Part shown: piece after piece, positions 1 to 10,309 of the stretch
How the letters are laid out: every line of letters begins with the position of its first letter
How positions within the stretch are numbered: position 1 is the first letter of the stretch
Source of the DNA: Bacteroidales bacterium UBA4116
GTDB taxonomy: Bacteria; Bacteroidota; Bacteroidia; Bacteroidales; Tannerellaceae
DNA length: 64,000 nucleotides
Assembly (NCBI GenBank): GCA_002381645.1
Contig: DFXE01000023.1
Location: 1-64,000, forward strand
Direction: 5' to 3'
Translations under genes and position numbers: made by a program
Notes under the pieces: generated by a model
The model's database searches: none
What the model saw: the letters and a program-made list of their open reading frames with translations, nothing else
What the model was told of the DNA's origin: nothing

Positions 1-1
1 T

Positions 2-430
2 GATATAACCGGTTACACGGACATCCTTCGTAACCACAACTACCGCTTTACAATCACTGCTGTAAACAATGAAGGACATTCTACACCACAGGAGGCATTC
101 GAAAGCAGAACAGTTAATATGACTGTGAAGATTGAACGTTGGGTTGATGAACCTACTGATCCTTATGAACCTACTGAGTTTGAATTTACGATTAGTAACA
201 GTGAGTTTAAAATTGGGGCGGAATCATTTACCGGATTAGTGGAAATATTGACTGATCATCCTAAAGGGTGGGGTAATATTACTGCTTCTGAATCATGGGT
301 AAATTTAACCAAGATATCAGAAACTGAATTGAGGTTTACAGTTGGGGCATATGCTGGCCCTTCAAGATCATGCGAGATTTCTGTTTCCGTAGGAAATATA
401 ACAAAGAAGATAAAAATTACTCAAAACTAA
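2..430 (+). CDS. C-terminal part of a fimbrillin-like surface protein (5' end outside window)
   Basis: The frame is open from the left edge, so the internal ATG at 119 is not the real start; only about 142 residues are seen. The first residues read 'LRNHNYRFTITAVN', then 'TPQEAF', the pattern found near the end of Mfa/FimA-type fimbrillins in Bacteroidales. The last ~85 residues look like a BACON-type beta-sandwich: 'SESWVNL', 'ISVSVGN', and a final 'KIKITQN'. Such domains are thought to bind carbohydrate or mucin. The gene is followed after 21 bp by another fimbrillin-like gene on the same strand, so it is probably the upstream member of the same operon. The domain calls rest on motif resemblance only. 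Confidence 0.65.
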   Translation, partial: DITGYTDILRNHNYRFTITAVNNEGHSTPQEAFESRTVNMTVKIERWVDEPTDPYEPTEFEFTISNSEFKIGAESFTGLVEILTDHPKGWGNITASESWVNLTKISETELRFTVGAYAGPSRSCEISVSVGNITKKIKITQN

Positions 431-451
431 TAATGTAAGGGAGTAACCGTA

Positions 452-2791
452 ATGAAAATGAAAAGAAACTACATAATGAAAGGGTGGTATATATATATAA
501 TAGCTTTATTTTTAATTACCTGTTCAGATGAACTGCCGGTTAATCCAAGTATAACTGAACCTACCGTCGAAGATTCTGAGGCTATTATCCGAATCGTATT
601 TCCGAATCCGGGTGGTTCTCCCAATACATATGCAATTGAAGATAAAGATGAAAATGAAATTCTTACTTTAGACATATTTGCATTTACAAAAAATTCACTG
701 GATGAGAATTTTCTTAATGATACTTTGGCTTATCGAACGAGAGTTGACGCTTCAAAGATAAAAAATGCCAGTGGTGCACAAAATGGAGATAGAAAAGAAG
801 TAACTGTTAGCCTTAAAAGATTGAAAGAAGCACAACGTTTTCTATTAGTAGCGAATTGTCCTTCATCAGTTAATATAATCTCTCTCATTGATGGAAAATC
901 TACTCAGGAAGATGTCCATAATCTACTTCGTTTTAGCGGAGAAGCCTGGAGGACACCTCAAATAACAGGTTCTTCCGGTTCTGATAATTTCACGGTTTTT
1001 CCCATGTGGGGGCAAACAGAAAATTATGTTGAAATCAATTCGAATGTTTCTTCCACACCGACAATAGGAGATGTTAGTCTATACAGGGCATTGGCCCGTA
1101 TAGATATTGGAGTAGATATAAATGGAACAGGGGATCCGGCACTTGGTTTTGGTTCTATTTTTAAAATTAATAATATTTATTTCTGTAACATAAGTGATTC
1201 CGGATTTATTTCACCATCCATGAATTCAACAGGAAGAGCTGATTTTGTTAAACTAAACCCTCATTCTGATAAAATAGAAAAAAATGCTATAACAGATCCC
1301 GTGGGTTATGCAACTTATCCTTTTGTGATAACAGAAAATAGAAAAATGCTCCGTACGATTTATGTTCCAGAATCGGATACATTAATTGTAGGAAGCGGTC
1401 AAAATACTCCGGCTTTTTTAGTAGTTGAAGCAACTTATTATGATAAAGGCCCCTATTTTTACCGGATAGATTTTACAAATAGTAAAGAAAATAAATATCA
1501 ACCCTTAAAACGTAATAGTAGATATACTATTAATATATCGGGCATACGTACCACCGGATATCAAACAAGGGAAGCGGCTATGAACGCACCGGTATCAAAA
1601 TTGAATACGTCATTAATACTTGACGAAGCAGATATAGAAATAGATGCCATAAAATCCAACGGAGAGTATTTCGTAGGTTATTCATCCGGGCATACTTATA
1701 TCGATTGGTTTGGACAATCTGTTTCAATTCCTGTAAAAACCGATTATCTGGGTGGTTGGAATGCATCAGCAGGTACGGGACTAACGTTTGAAACAGATGG
1801 TAAGTCAGGGGTATCGAATGATATAGGACATATCAAATTTAACGTAGAAAATAATATAACAGGTAAATTAAAACAATATGAAATTACACTTAATGCAGGA
1901 TCTTTATCTCAAAAAATTGTAATAAATCAAAGTCCCGGATCTAATAGTTATATCGTTAAAGGCAATTCAATTCAAATACCTGCAGCTTCAGCTAATGTAG
2001 ATGGCAAGAATCGAATTGCCGGTTCCTTTACAGCTAAGCTTCTATGGGAGGAAACAACGTTGACTATAGATGAAGCAGACATCACTAATACAAATGATAT
2101 AATAACCATTTCGAATATTACGGGAACAGGAAATGCGGTTATTGTAGCAGAAGACAGCGGTGGCAATATTCTTTACAGTTGGCATTTGTGGGTTACCGCT
2201 CAAGATCCGGCCGCGACTAAGTTTTATAATAATGGACATATCTTTATGGATCGTAATCTGGGGGCAACTACCAGTACCGGAACAGGATTGTATTACCAAT
2301 GGGGGCGGAAAGATCCGTTCACATTAAATAAGAAAGATCCATCGGATCCCGGGGGTAGTGGAACCGGAGGGGGAGGAGGAATGGGAGCAAATCCTCCTGA
2401 TTTTGGCTTAGAAAAATCAATAGAATGGCCATTCCAGTTTTTCCCAAGGAGTTCATCACCATTTGATTGGATATCTTCCACGATTCAGGAACAAAATAAT
2501 AATTTGTGGAATACTGTAAACAGTGAAAAAGGACCTTATGATCCTTGTCCGTTCGGATGGCGTGTTCCTGTTGATGATGCGTGGACAGGTTTTTCTGGAA
2601 ATTCTAAAAACGGCATAGTTCTTCCTACAGCTGGTTATTTAGATATGGTAACAGGTGATCATGTAAATAATGGATTTTCTGTTTGGGGTGCTACCGCTAA
2701 GGGAACATCTGCATATCTTTTTAACGGTAGTGACTCACAATCCTTCAGAGCAAATGGTTATCCCATCCGTTGTGTAAAAGATTCCCGTTAA
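452..2791 (+). CDS. Mfa-like fimbrillin lipoprotein with FISUMP-type C-terminal domain
   Basis: This is a 779-residue lipoprotein. The N-terminus has a hydrophobic stretch ending in the lipobox 'LITC' (Cys at about residue 24), so it should be lipidated and carried to the outer membrane. Residues ~40-380 resemble the two-domain fimbrillin fold, with 'YRALARIDIGVD', 'NSRYTINISGI', and 'GYQTREAA' in the expected order. Residues ~390-500 form a BACON-like sandwich ending 'KIVINQS'. The last ~180 residues match the pattern of the Fibrobacter succinogenes major paralogous (FISUMP) domain: 'MDRNLGAT', 'YYQWGRKDPF', 'YDPCPFGWRVP', 'LPTAGY', 'PIRCVKD'. An AAGGGAG stretch lies upstream of the ATG. Probable role: fimbrial tip or accessory adhesin. 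The fold is well supported; the ligand is unknown. Confidence 0.75.
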   Translation: MKMKRNYIMKGWYIYIIALFLITCSDELPVNPSITEPTVEDSEAIIRIVFPNPGGSPNTYAIEDKDENEILTLDIFAFTKNSLDENFLNDTLAYRTRVDASKIKNASGAQNGDRKEVTVSLKRLKEAQRFLLVANCPSSVNIISLIDGKSTQEDVHNLLRFSGEAWRTPQITGSSGSDNFTVFPMWGQTENYVEINSNVSSTPTIGDVSLYRALARIDIGVDINGTGDPALGFGSIFKINNIYFCNISDSGFISPSMNSTGRADFVKLNPHSDKIEKNAITDPVGYATYPFVITENRKMLRTIYVPESDTLIVGSGQNTPAFLVVEATYYDKGPYFYRIDFTNSKENKYQPLKRNSRYTINISGIRTTGYQTREAAMNAPVSKLNTSLILDEADIEIDAIKSNGEYFVGYSSGHTYIDWFGQSVSIPVKTDYLGGWNASAGTGLTFETDGKSGVSNDIGHIKFNVENNITGKLKQYEITLNAGSLSQKIVINQSPGSNSYIVKGNSIQIPAASANVDGKNRIAGSFTAKLLWEETTLTIDEADITNTNDIITISNITGTGNAVIVAEDSGGNILYSWHLWVTAQDPAATKFYNNGHIFMDRNLGATTSTGTGLYYQWGRKDPFTLNKKDPSDPGGSGTGGGGGMGANPPDFGLEKSIEWPFQFFPRSSSPFDWISSTIQEQNNNLWNTVNSEKGPYDPCPFGWRVPVDDAWTGFSGNSKNGIVLPTAGYLDMVTGDHVNNGFSVWGATAKGTSAYLFNGSDSQSFRANGYPIRCVKDSR

Positions 2792-2852
2792 GGATAGGAT
2801 TAGTGCAACTAATTTATAATTTGATAAAAAATACCCATTTAAAGTCTAAATA

Positions 2853-5800
2853 ATGATGAGAATGCATTTCAAAAATAAGATAATCCTCTTGTTTACAGCT
2901 TTGATTTTTGTATGTATGCATGTAGGAGCGCAATTAAATTATTATGTATCATCTGCTGGTGGGGGAGATGGATCATCTGTGAGTTCTCCGATGAACTTAA
3001 GTCAAATCCGGAGCATATTAAGTGGAATAAGTTCATCTTCAAGTGAACGGAATATTAATGTTTATTTTGCTTCGGGAACTTATAATATGCCTTCGCCGGG
3101 AAGTACGAATGCTTATTTTACATTTGCAACAAGCGCAGCGAATGCTGCCGGGTTGAATGTGACCTTTATGCCATCATCAACAAATGTATCAGATTCTGTA
3201 ATTTTTGATGGAGGAAATTCTTTTATACGATTTGCGTTAGTAAATGGTGGTTCTTCTTCAAATAAAATGAATTTAACCATAAAAGATCGTTTTGTTATTA
3301 AAAATTTCAGTACTACTTCAAGCTCTACTACAGGGGAGAGGTCCTTATTTACGGTAATGCCATATTCTTCTTTAAACTTAAATAGTGTTTCTGTTTATAA
3401 CATTAGTAGTGGACAACTACCTCTTATTGCAGTACGTGGTTATGGTAATTTTACAGCAAGAAATTCTAAGATATCAAATATTTTTGCAACAAGTAGTTTT
3501 CTATTAAGTTCTTATGGATATGAATATCAATCCTATACTTTTGATAGTTGTATTTTAGAGAATTGGACAACTACCTCTTCAGATGGAATTGTGTATTTCT
3601 TAAATACAAGCGCAGGCTTTTATTTATATAATTCGACAATCCGCAACTTTACAGTATCCGGAACTTCCTCATCCAGACCTATGTTTAATTTCTCCGCTGC
3701 AAATCCGCAAACTGTAATTGCCGGTAACTCATTTATAAATAATACGGCGGGATATTTGATACGTTATAATTCATCGGATGCTACACGTACACATAAAATG
3801 TATAATAATACTCTGTCTGGAAATTCCGTAACAAGGGCTGTTTCAGTAGAAACAGGTTATGTTAGGGTTTTCAATAATACAGTATTCAATTCCGGAAGCC
3901 CTTATATTAGTAATACAAATTCTTATATTATAAACAATATATTTGCTGGTGATAATGAGGTGAATGTTGGTCTGATACATTCTGGTGCAGAATCTTCCTA
4001 TATCAGGAATATATCTTATTGGAATAAGATTATATATATGAATGTGGCGGGTGTAACCGGCGTTAGTATAAACGATGCTTTTTTAAGTCAGTTTAACACA
4101 ACATTAAGCACCAATGCTGAACCGGGTAAGCAGGTATATCTTTTAAAGAATATTTCTGATCATAACCATGTAATTCTTAATCAAGGAACTCTTCAATCTT
4201 ATCTTACTACTTCAACAGGTGTCACCTTAACAAAAGATCAATTGGGTAATACCCGCCCTTCATCTCCTTCGGATAATCTTCGTATGTCGTTGGGAGCTGT
4301 TGATACGATGCGTTACACCCTTTCAACCGATAAAATATTATTAAGTTTATCTTATAATTCCATCCAAAACGTACCTCCGCCAATTAAAACCATTGAATTG
4401 CAGGATTATATATTGGGATATCCAATTAATACAACTGGCAATAATTCTACATTTTCAATAGTTGAATCAACGAATAGTAGTGGAGTGTTTAGTATAGCTT
4501 CAAACACTTCTCTACTTACTTTTACACCTCCATCTGATTTAAGCAATATCCAATCTCAGTATACAGTAACTTATAAAGTTACAAATAATGCAGGAAACGA
4601 GGTAACGGGGAATGTTGTGATTCGTTTAGCCGATAGTGCTTATCCTCCTGGTTATATTGATCCGAAAGATTTTCCACAAACTTGTTTTGATTATATGGGA
4701 GCGGTAACTTTTACTTCTAACTATAGATTTAATACATATGAAGCTAATGGGAATAGTGATAGACGTCGTCTTACCGGCTTTTCAATACCGCTTGTTGCTG
4801 ATTTAAATCAAGACGGATATGCTGAAATTATCGGATTTGGAAAAACTGATGATAATAATGATGCATATGATCATTATAGATATATATATATATATAACGG
4901 ACAAACTGGGAAAGAAATAACACGTCTGGATTTAGCTAGTGCCCATTTTAGGCACAGTTCTAGTTGGCATCCGTCACCGTCTGCAGGTGTTCTTGTAGAT
5001 GCAGACAGAGATGGAATTGTCGAACTGTTGATAGCTTTTCCTGGATCTGGAGGGGAAACAGCCCTTCAATCGCGATTGGTGTCTTATAGTATCATACCTG
5101 AGGGTAGTTCGTACCGAATAAAGAGGAATTGGATTTCAACGGTGAAACATGATGACGGCTTAGGGTCTAATTTTGATATTCCAACACCACAAGTGTGTGA
5201 TTTAGATGGAGATGGGATACCTGAAGTTTTAGTATATAATAAAGTGTATGATGCTGTTTCCGGTAATCTTTTATTCACCATTGATAAAGACTATATGGGA
5301 AGAAATACGCAAACGGTATATTCGGGAGATCATTATCATGCATTTCCATATATCTATGATTTAGACGGTGATGGTATATATGATATTGCAGCGGGTAAAA
5401 AACTTTATAAGATTACAAAACCAAGTGGTGTATTTAATGTTGAGGAAATAATTTTAACTAATTACACAACGGATCCCATGGATGGTTACACTGGTGTTGC
5501 TGATATAGATGGCGACGGAAAACCAGATATTGTAACGGTTAGATCTTTGGGAACTTCTGGTTCGAGCAATATTCTTGTAACTGTTTGGAATCCCGGATTT
5601 ACAGGTGCGACGGCTAATCCATATGTTGTAGCGCAGAAAACAGTAACCGTGACAAGCCGTTCTCCAAATACAGGAAGTAATTCCTATGTATATATTGGTG
5701 ATATTGATGGTTATGAGCAAAATGGTAAACGTTTACCAGAAATTGCTGTCTTAACCGGATCCATTCGTATTAGTACAAATGAGGTACACCCGAATGTAGC

Positions 5801-8800
5801 CAGCATACCAGTTGCTTCCGGCGGTATACCCAATAGTTCGTCAGGAACAGAAACCGGCGGAAGTGGGGTCGTATTTGCCCTAACGTATGACCCGAATACT
5901 TCTGATCTTAAATATTCGTTTGTTCTTGAACATCAGGATACTTCTATTGATACAGGTTTTACAATGTTCGACTTTGACAATGACGGTATTAAGGAAATAT
6001 GTTACCGTGATATGCAATATCTACGTATTATTAAGCCGACGATTCCATATGTGGATCGTAATTATACAGATGATCCGTCCGACGGAAATAATTATAAACC
6101 GGATGTAATTAAATTCAGGACTCGGCTTAGATCATATACTGGTTTTGAATATCCGGTAATTGCGGATATTGATAACGATGCTTCCGCTGAAATGATCGTA
6201 TTAGGTCATCCAACTGCAAGTGATAGATACTATGGATTTATTTATGCAGTAGGTAATGGTACAGGTGATAAATTTGCTCCGGCACGTCCTGTCTGGAACC
6301 AATTTATGTATGATCCATTTAAAATAAATGATGATTTAACAACACCGATAGGTCCTGCGAGAGACCGTTTAATGTATAAATACAAACATGAAGTAAGAAA
6401 TGACGAGGGGACAATAATTAAGACCATAAATAATTATCTTCCTTATAATAATACATTAGGGCAAATTCCTTATTTTACTTCCTTATCAAATGGTACCGGA
6501 CAATTAGGTAGTTTTGAACCTATAATCTTTTTGACGGAAGCTTATATTGTGGCTGAAACTTCTGCTGATGAGACAAAGCGACCCAAAATAGTTACTAGTG
6601 GAGGAAATCGAATTGAAATTACAGTAGGTAATAAATCTACTGCAAAAACAGATTTATCATCTAATACTCCTATAACGGTATATGAAGAAAGTATTACTTC
6701 GTCAGGATATTTAAAAACGGTTAGATTAAATAACTTAGGAGTTACATCAGCTATTAAAGCCGGTGAAGAGGTACGTATAAAAATACCTATTACTAATCCT
6801 TACTCGGTTTATTATGTACGTTTGGGTGATGACAGCGGAAATGCGGCAGGTACGGCGTGGGCAGCTTGGAAATTTGGTACTAATAATGAAGGACAGGGGG
6901 CCGGTAGCAGCGTTTCAAATCCCCCTGCAGATCCTGCCAGGGGAATAGGTAAAGCCAGCCGTGCATACCGTGATTGCGACTGGACAGATCAATCAGTAAA
7001 AGTAGCATTAGTAGCTCTTAATCCTGATGCCGTAACAACTCAAGAGTATGGTGCGGTATTGATAAATATATTTGATAATGATGAAATTAATATAAACGAC
7101 TCTTCTAATCCGTTCCCGACTCAGGTTGCCGGTTTCAAAATGAGTAATCAATACATAAGAGGTTCCGGACCTGTAGCAGGTACGCTGACTTTCTCCGGCA
7201 ATAATGTTATTTATACTCATAATGGAACAATACCTCCTAATAACATTGATACATTTTCATATGCCTTTACTTATAAGCCTACAGGTAGTGGTACAGCACG
7301 TGAATTTTATGCGAATGTATACATTTATATAATGCAACCTACAAATGGTGGTTTTGGAGCTTGTTATGGTGAAAACTTCACAACCAAGTTAAAAGAATCG
7401 CCTACGGGTATTCGTTTCTTATGGAATTCAAATACAAGCCAGATTTATCCTACCGGATATACAGGTGGAGCGGATAGTTTAACGATCAGTTTCGGTTCAA
7501 TAACAACGTCCAAGACTTATAAAGTCAAACCATTATTAACTTTATGGAATGGTGACAGGATTGATTTTCTACCGGGAGATTTAACCATAAGTCCTATCGG
7601 TGGCACTGGTTCGAATGCGGTTATGCGTTGGACAGGAAATATCGACAGGAACTGGGATGATCCGCGAAATTGGGTATTGGTTAATGGTAATCAGGAGTCT
7701 GCGGTAATGTATATTCCTACAAGTTGTGTGGATGTTATTATACCTTCGGGTTTGAAGAATTATCCTGAATTAACCTCTCCTGCAGAGTGTAACAAGATAA
7801 CGATGAAAGACCGTGCGATGATTGCAGGTATACAATACCTGACTTATAGTAATGCACAGGTAGAACTGAAACTAAAACCATCTGAGAGGGACCGGTTTGT
7901 TATGTGGTCGGCTCCGTTGAAAGATATGTACTCGGGTGATTATCATTTTAAGAATAACGGAACTCCCAAATGGGGCGATGTTTATATGAATTTCTTCCAG
8001 ATGTCTAATCCGGATAATCCGGGAGCAGCTGTTGATAACTATTTCACAGCAACTTTTAAACATTTAGGAACCTCATTGCCATCAGGACAGGCATTCAATC
8101 TGAAAATGATCAATACTACAGCAAATAAGGATAGTATATTTATTTTTCCGAAAAATGATGGTTTCTATATTGCTGCGGATGCCGGAAATACCCGCTACCC
8201 GACATCCGGTAGTTTTAGTCGCACGAATAGCGGGCGGTTTATATCAGATGATGTTAAGACTACTAATAAAATTACTCCACAAGGTGATATAGCAGGAGCA
8301 TCTTATATTCAGGTAGTAAATCCTTTTATGGCCTATTTAAAGATCAGGTATTTCCTTCAGGCAAATAGTACAAAATTGGAACAATCCTATAAAATATGGA
8401 ATGGCGAGGTAAATACCAATCCTAATGCTATAGGTGGCGACCTGGTGACTATAAAACCGGATCTGACTAATGGTAACCGCTATATTATTGATAATCCGCA
8501 AATGATTTCAGACCTGGATTTAAACGGTGGTCTTATTGCTCCTTTACAGTCGTTCTTTGTAAAGAAAGTCAACCCGACATCGCAAGTCGGAACATTAGAG
8601 ATGAATCCTTCCTGGACGACAACGGTAAATTCGGCAAACACGGGTGATTATCAATTACGCGCAGATGAACAAGAAACGAATATCCTGTATATACGTGCAA
8701 CCCAGAACAAAGCTTCAAGTGGCGCTGCGCTATTTTATCATCCGGAATCATCCCCCAATTATAATACTAAGGAGGATGCTTATAAATTATTTTATTCCGA

Positions 8801-9356
8801 TGCGCCGGTTGCTGTTTATACATTTACTTCGTCTAATGATCCTTTATCTGTCAATTCAAGCAATGATTTCAGCAGTACGGCCACCCGGATAGGTATCAGG
8901 GTGAAGGAAGCCGGACAGGTAACCTTTGATTTCTCGGGCATGTCGACTTTCGGACATAATGTTTATCTGATAGATCATGCACAAAATAATAAGGAAACAG
9001 ATCTTCAGGCAAACCCGAGGTATTCATTTACTGTAGCAAAACAATCAGTTAATGATAAAGTAATTGAATTAAACGATCGTTTTAGCTTACGAATGCAATA
9101 TACCGGTATAGGCGTCGGTAATGAAGAAGTAACGGTTAATGATGATATAGAAGTATTATCGAGAGATGGTTATATATCCATACGATCTTCTTCGGTGATC
9201 TCTGGTATCCAGATATTCAACATAGCAGGAGCAACTATATATAGTAATGAAGCAAAAGTTGACCAGGTACAGATTAGTGTAGAAAGACAACAGGCTTATA
9301 TTGTAAAAGCTAAAGTTGGAAATGAATACGTAGTGAGAAAAGTATTTGTAAAATAA
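2853..9356 (+). CDS. Giant T9SS-exported surface protein: beta-helix, FG-GAP repeats, C-terminal sorting domain
   Basis: This is a 2167-residue protein. A Sec signal peptide ends 'HVGAQ' (~residue 27). Residues ~30-450 look like a right-handed parallel beta-helix rich in S/T/N, with repeated 'YNNTLSGNS' and 'FNNTVFNSG' units. Residues ~640-1110 carry at least seven calcium-loop FG-GAP/VCBS repeats such as 'DLNQDGYAEI', 'DLDGDGIPEV', and 'DIDGDGKPDI', suggesting a beta-propeller. An Ig-like region (~1390-1490) and a 'WTGNIDRNWDDPRNW' module (~1580) follow. The last ~80 residues ('SGIQIFNIAGATIYS' to 'VVRKVFVK') fit a type A T9SS sorting domain, so export by T9SS to the surface or medium is expected. 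It follows the fimbrillin lipoprotein by 61 bp and ends before a strong terminator. Likely an adhesin or matrix protein; no catalytic motif is seen. Confidence 0.8.
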   Translation: MMRMHFKNKIILLFTALIFVCMHVGAQLNYYVSSAGGGDGSSVSSPMNLSQIRSILSGISSSSSERNINVYFASGTYNMPSPGSTNAYFTFATSAANAAGLNVTFMPSSTNVSDSVIFDGGNSFIRFALVNGGSSSNKMNLTIKDRFVIKNFSTTSSSTTGERSLFTVMPYSSLNLNSVSVYNISSGQLPLIAVRGYGNFTARNSKISNIFATSSFLLSSYGYEYQSYTFDSCILENWTTTSSDGIVYFLNTSAGFYLYNSTIRNFTVSGTSSSRPMFNFSAANPQTVIAGNSFINNTAGYLIRYNSSDATRTHKMYNNTLSGNSVTRAVSVETGYVRVFNNTVFNSGSPYISNTNSYIINNIFAGDNEVNVGLIHSGAESSYIRNISYWNKIIYMNVAGVTGVSINDAFLSQFNTTLSTNAEPGKQVYLLKNISDHNHVILNQGTLQSYLTTSTGVTLTKDQLGNTRPSSPSDNLRMSLGAVDTMRYTLSTDKILLSLSYNSIQNVPPPIKTIELQDYILGYPINTTGNNSTFSIVESTNSSGVFSIASNTSLLTFTPPSDLSNIQSQYTVTYKVTNNAGNEVTGNVVIRLADSAYPPGYIDPKDFPQTCFDYMGAVTFTSNYRFNTYEANGNSDRRRLTGFSIPLVADLNQDGYAEIIGFGKTDDNNDAYDHYRYIYIYNGQTGKEITRLDLASAHFRHSSSWHPSPSAGVLVDADRDGIVELLIAFPGSGGETALQSRLVSYSIIPEGSSYRIKRNWISTVKHDDGLGSNFDIPTPQVCDLDGDGIPEVLVYNKVYDAVSGNLLFTIDKDYMGRNTQTVYSGDHYHAFPYIYDLDGDGIYDIAAGKKLYKITKPSGVFNVEEIILTNYTTDPMDGYTGVADIDGDGKPDIVTVRSLGTSGSSNILVTVWNPGFTGATANPYVVAQKTVTVTSRSPNTGSNSYVYIGDIDGYEQNGKRLPEIAVLTGSIRISTNEVHPNVASIPVASGGIPNSSSGTETGGSGVVFALTYDPNTSDLKYSFVLEHQDTSIDTGFTMFDFDNDGIKEICYRDMQYLRIIKPTIPYVDRNYTDDPSDGNNYKPDVIKFRTRLRSYTGFEYPVIADIDNDASAEMIVLGHPTASDRYYGFIYAVGNGTGDKFAPARPVWNQFMYDPFKINDDLTTPIGPARDRLMYKYKHEVRNDEGTIIKTINNYLPYNNTLGQIPYFTSLSNGTGQLGSFEPIIFLTEAYIVAETSADETKRPKIVTSGGNRIEITVGNKSTAKTDLSSNTPITVYEESITSSGYLKTVRLNNLGVTSAIKAGEEVRIKIPITNPYSVYYVRLGDDSGNAAGTAWAAWKFGTNNEGQGAGSSVSNPPADPARGIGKASRAYRDCDWTDQSVKVALVALNPDAVTTQEYGAVLINIFDNDEININDSSNPFPTQVAGFKMSNQYIRGSGPVAGTLTFSGNNVIYTHNGTIPPNNIDTFSYAFTYKPTGSGTAREFYANVYIYIMQPTNGGFGACYGENFTTKLKESPTGIRFLWNSNTSQIYPTGYTGGADSLTISFGSITTSKTYKVKPLLTLWNGDRIDFLPGDLTISPIGGTGSNAVMRWTGNIDRNWDDPRNWVLVNGNQESAVMYIPTSCVDVIIPSGLKNYPELTSPAECNKITMKDRAMIAGIQYLTYSNAQVELKLKPSERDRFVMWSAPLKDMYSGDYHFKNNGTPKWGDVYMNFFQMSNPDNPGAAVDNYFTATFKHLGTSLPSGQAFNLKMINTTANKDSIFIFPKNDGFYIAADAGNTRYPTSGSFSRTNSGRFISDDVKTTNKITPQGDIAGASYIQVVNPFMAYLKIRYFLQANSTKLEQSYKIWNGEVNTNPNAIGGDLVTIKPDLTNGNRYIIDNPQMISDLDLNGGLIAPLQSFFVKKVNPTSQVGTLEMNPSWTTTVNSANTGDYQLRADEQETNILYIRATQNKASSGAALFYHPESSPNYNTKEDAYKLFYSDAPVAVYTFTSSNDPLSVNSSNDFSSTATRIGIRVKEAGQVTFDFSGMSTFGHNVYLIDHAQNNKETDLQANPRYSFTVAKQSVNDKVIELNDRFSLRMQYTGIGVGNEEVTVNDDIEVLSRDGYISIRSSSVISGIQIFNIAGATIYSNEAKVDQVQISVERQQAYIVKAKVGNEYVVRKVFVK

Positions 9357-9369
9357 AAGTTATAATTTG

Positions 9370-9403
9370 ATAAGTGAGGGTATAGTCATATACCCTCACT
9401 TAT
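9370..9403 (+). terminator. Strong hairpin terminator of the surface-protein operon
   Basis: A perfect 15-bp stem (9370-9384 with 9389-9403) closes a GTCA loop, 13 bp after the stop of the giant T9SS protein. There is no long T run, but the perfect stem in this position makes it a likely transcript end. It also makes a translation start at the ATG of 9404 unlikely. Confidence 0.75.
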
Positions 9404-9442
9404 ATGCATTTCATATTTCTGATTTTAAATCCTGTAACAGTT

Positions 9443-10300
9443 ATGAATAAACACCGGTTAATAAAAGATCCGCTTTCTTTGCGGCTATATGCCCCTGTTA
9501 AATCAACCGGATTTAAGTTTCATGAAATCAGAGAAGGATACAATTATTTAAATGAACACAAAGATTATAATCATCTGTTTTTTTTAGTTGAGGGTAAGAT
9601 GAGGATAAGTTGCAATGAGTTTATAAATAAACTGATTCAGGAAGGTCAGTTTATTATGATTCCTATTGCCTCAGATGTGAAATGTAAAGCTTTAACATCA
9701 TGCAAATTCATGACTTTTACCTTTGACGACCTTATCAATCTGTATGATAGAAAATATGTATATGATTTATATTCTATCTGTAATCAATCAGATTATAATT
9801 TTACCTTACTTTCTATAAATGAACCGTTGGCTAACTTTATAGCTCATTTCCATGTTTATATCGATCAACCTTTAAATAAAACTTTACTACATGAAATTAA
9901 ACGAATGGAGTTGAGTGTGCTATTACAGTCGTTTTATAAAAAGGAACAAATAGCCGCTATGTTTCATCCTTTAGTTGGAATGACGACCTATTTCCGTATA
10001 CGCGTATTACGTAATTATCGACAAATAAACCATGTGGATGAGCTTGCCAGTGTATTGGGATTAGAAAAAAGAACATTCGGCAGGCAGTTTAAGGATGAGT
10101 TTGGTGTATCACCTTATCAGTGGTTGCTAAATCAAAAAGCAAAACATGTTCAATTCAGTCTGGCTGAATCCAAACAATCATTAGATACTATTCGAAAGGA
10201 GCATGGTTTTAAATTTGCCGGGCATTTTACCCGTTTTTGCAAGGAACAGTTTGATTGTACACCTATGAAATTAAGAAGGCGACTTGCTTATAACACTTAA
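9443..10300 (+). CDS. AraC-family transcriptional regulator
   Basis: This is a 285-residue regulator with a cupin-like N-terminal sensor region (~1-150) and a C-terminal AraC double helix-turn-helix (~190-285: 'VDELASVLGLEKRTFGRQF', 'DEFGVSPYQWL', 'HGFKFAGHFTRFCKEQF', 'CTPMKLRRRL'). The ATG at 9443 is preferred over 9404, because 9404 abuts the terminator hairpin and would add 13 non-conserved hydrophobic residues. AraC-type regulators of this form often sit beside fimbrillin and T9SS surface-protein operons in Bacteroidales, so control of the upstream operon is plausible but inferred. No operator was identified. Confidence 0.85.
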   Translation: MNKHRLIKDPLSLRLYAPVKSTGFKFHEIREGYNYLNEHKDYNHLFFLVEGKMRISCNEFINKLIQEGQFIMIPIASDVKCKALTSCKFMTFTFDDLINLYDRKYVYDLYSICNQSDYNFTLLSINEPLANFIAHFHVYIDQPLNKTLLHEIKRMELSVLLQSFYKKEQIAAMFHPLVGMTTYFRIRVLRNYRQINHVDELASVLGLEKRTFGRQFKDEFGVSPYQWLLNQKAKHVQFSLAESKQSLDTIRKEHGFKFAGHFTRFCKEQFDCTPMKLRRRLAYNT

Positions 10301-10309
10301 TTAAATGAT

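Noticed and set aside
9404..9442. Upstream ATG for the AraC-type regulator
   Set aside because: It directly abuts the terminator hairpin and adds residues not typical of the family.
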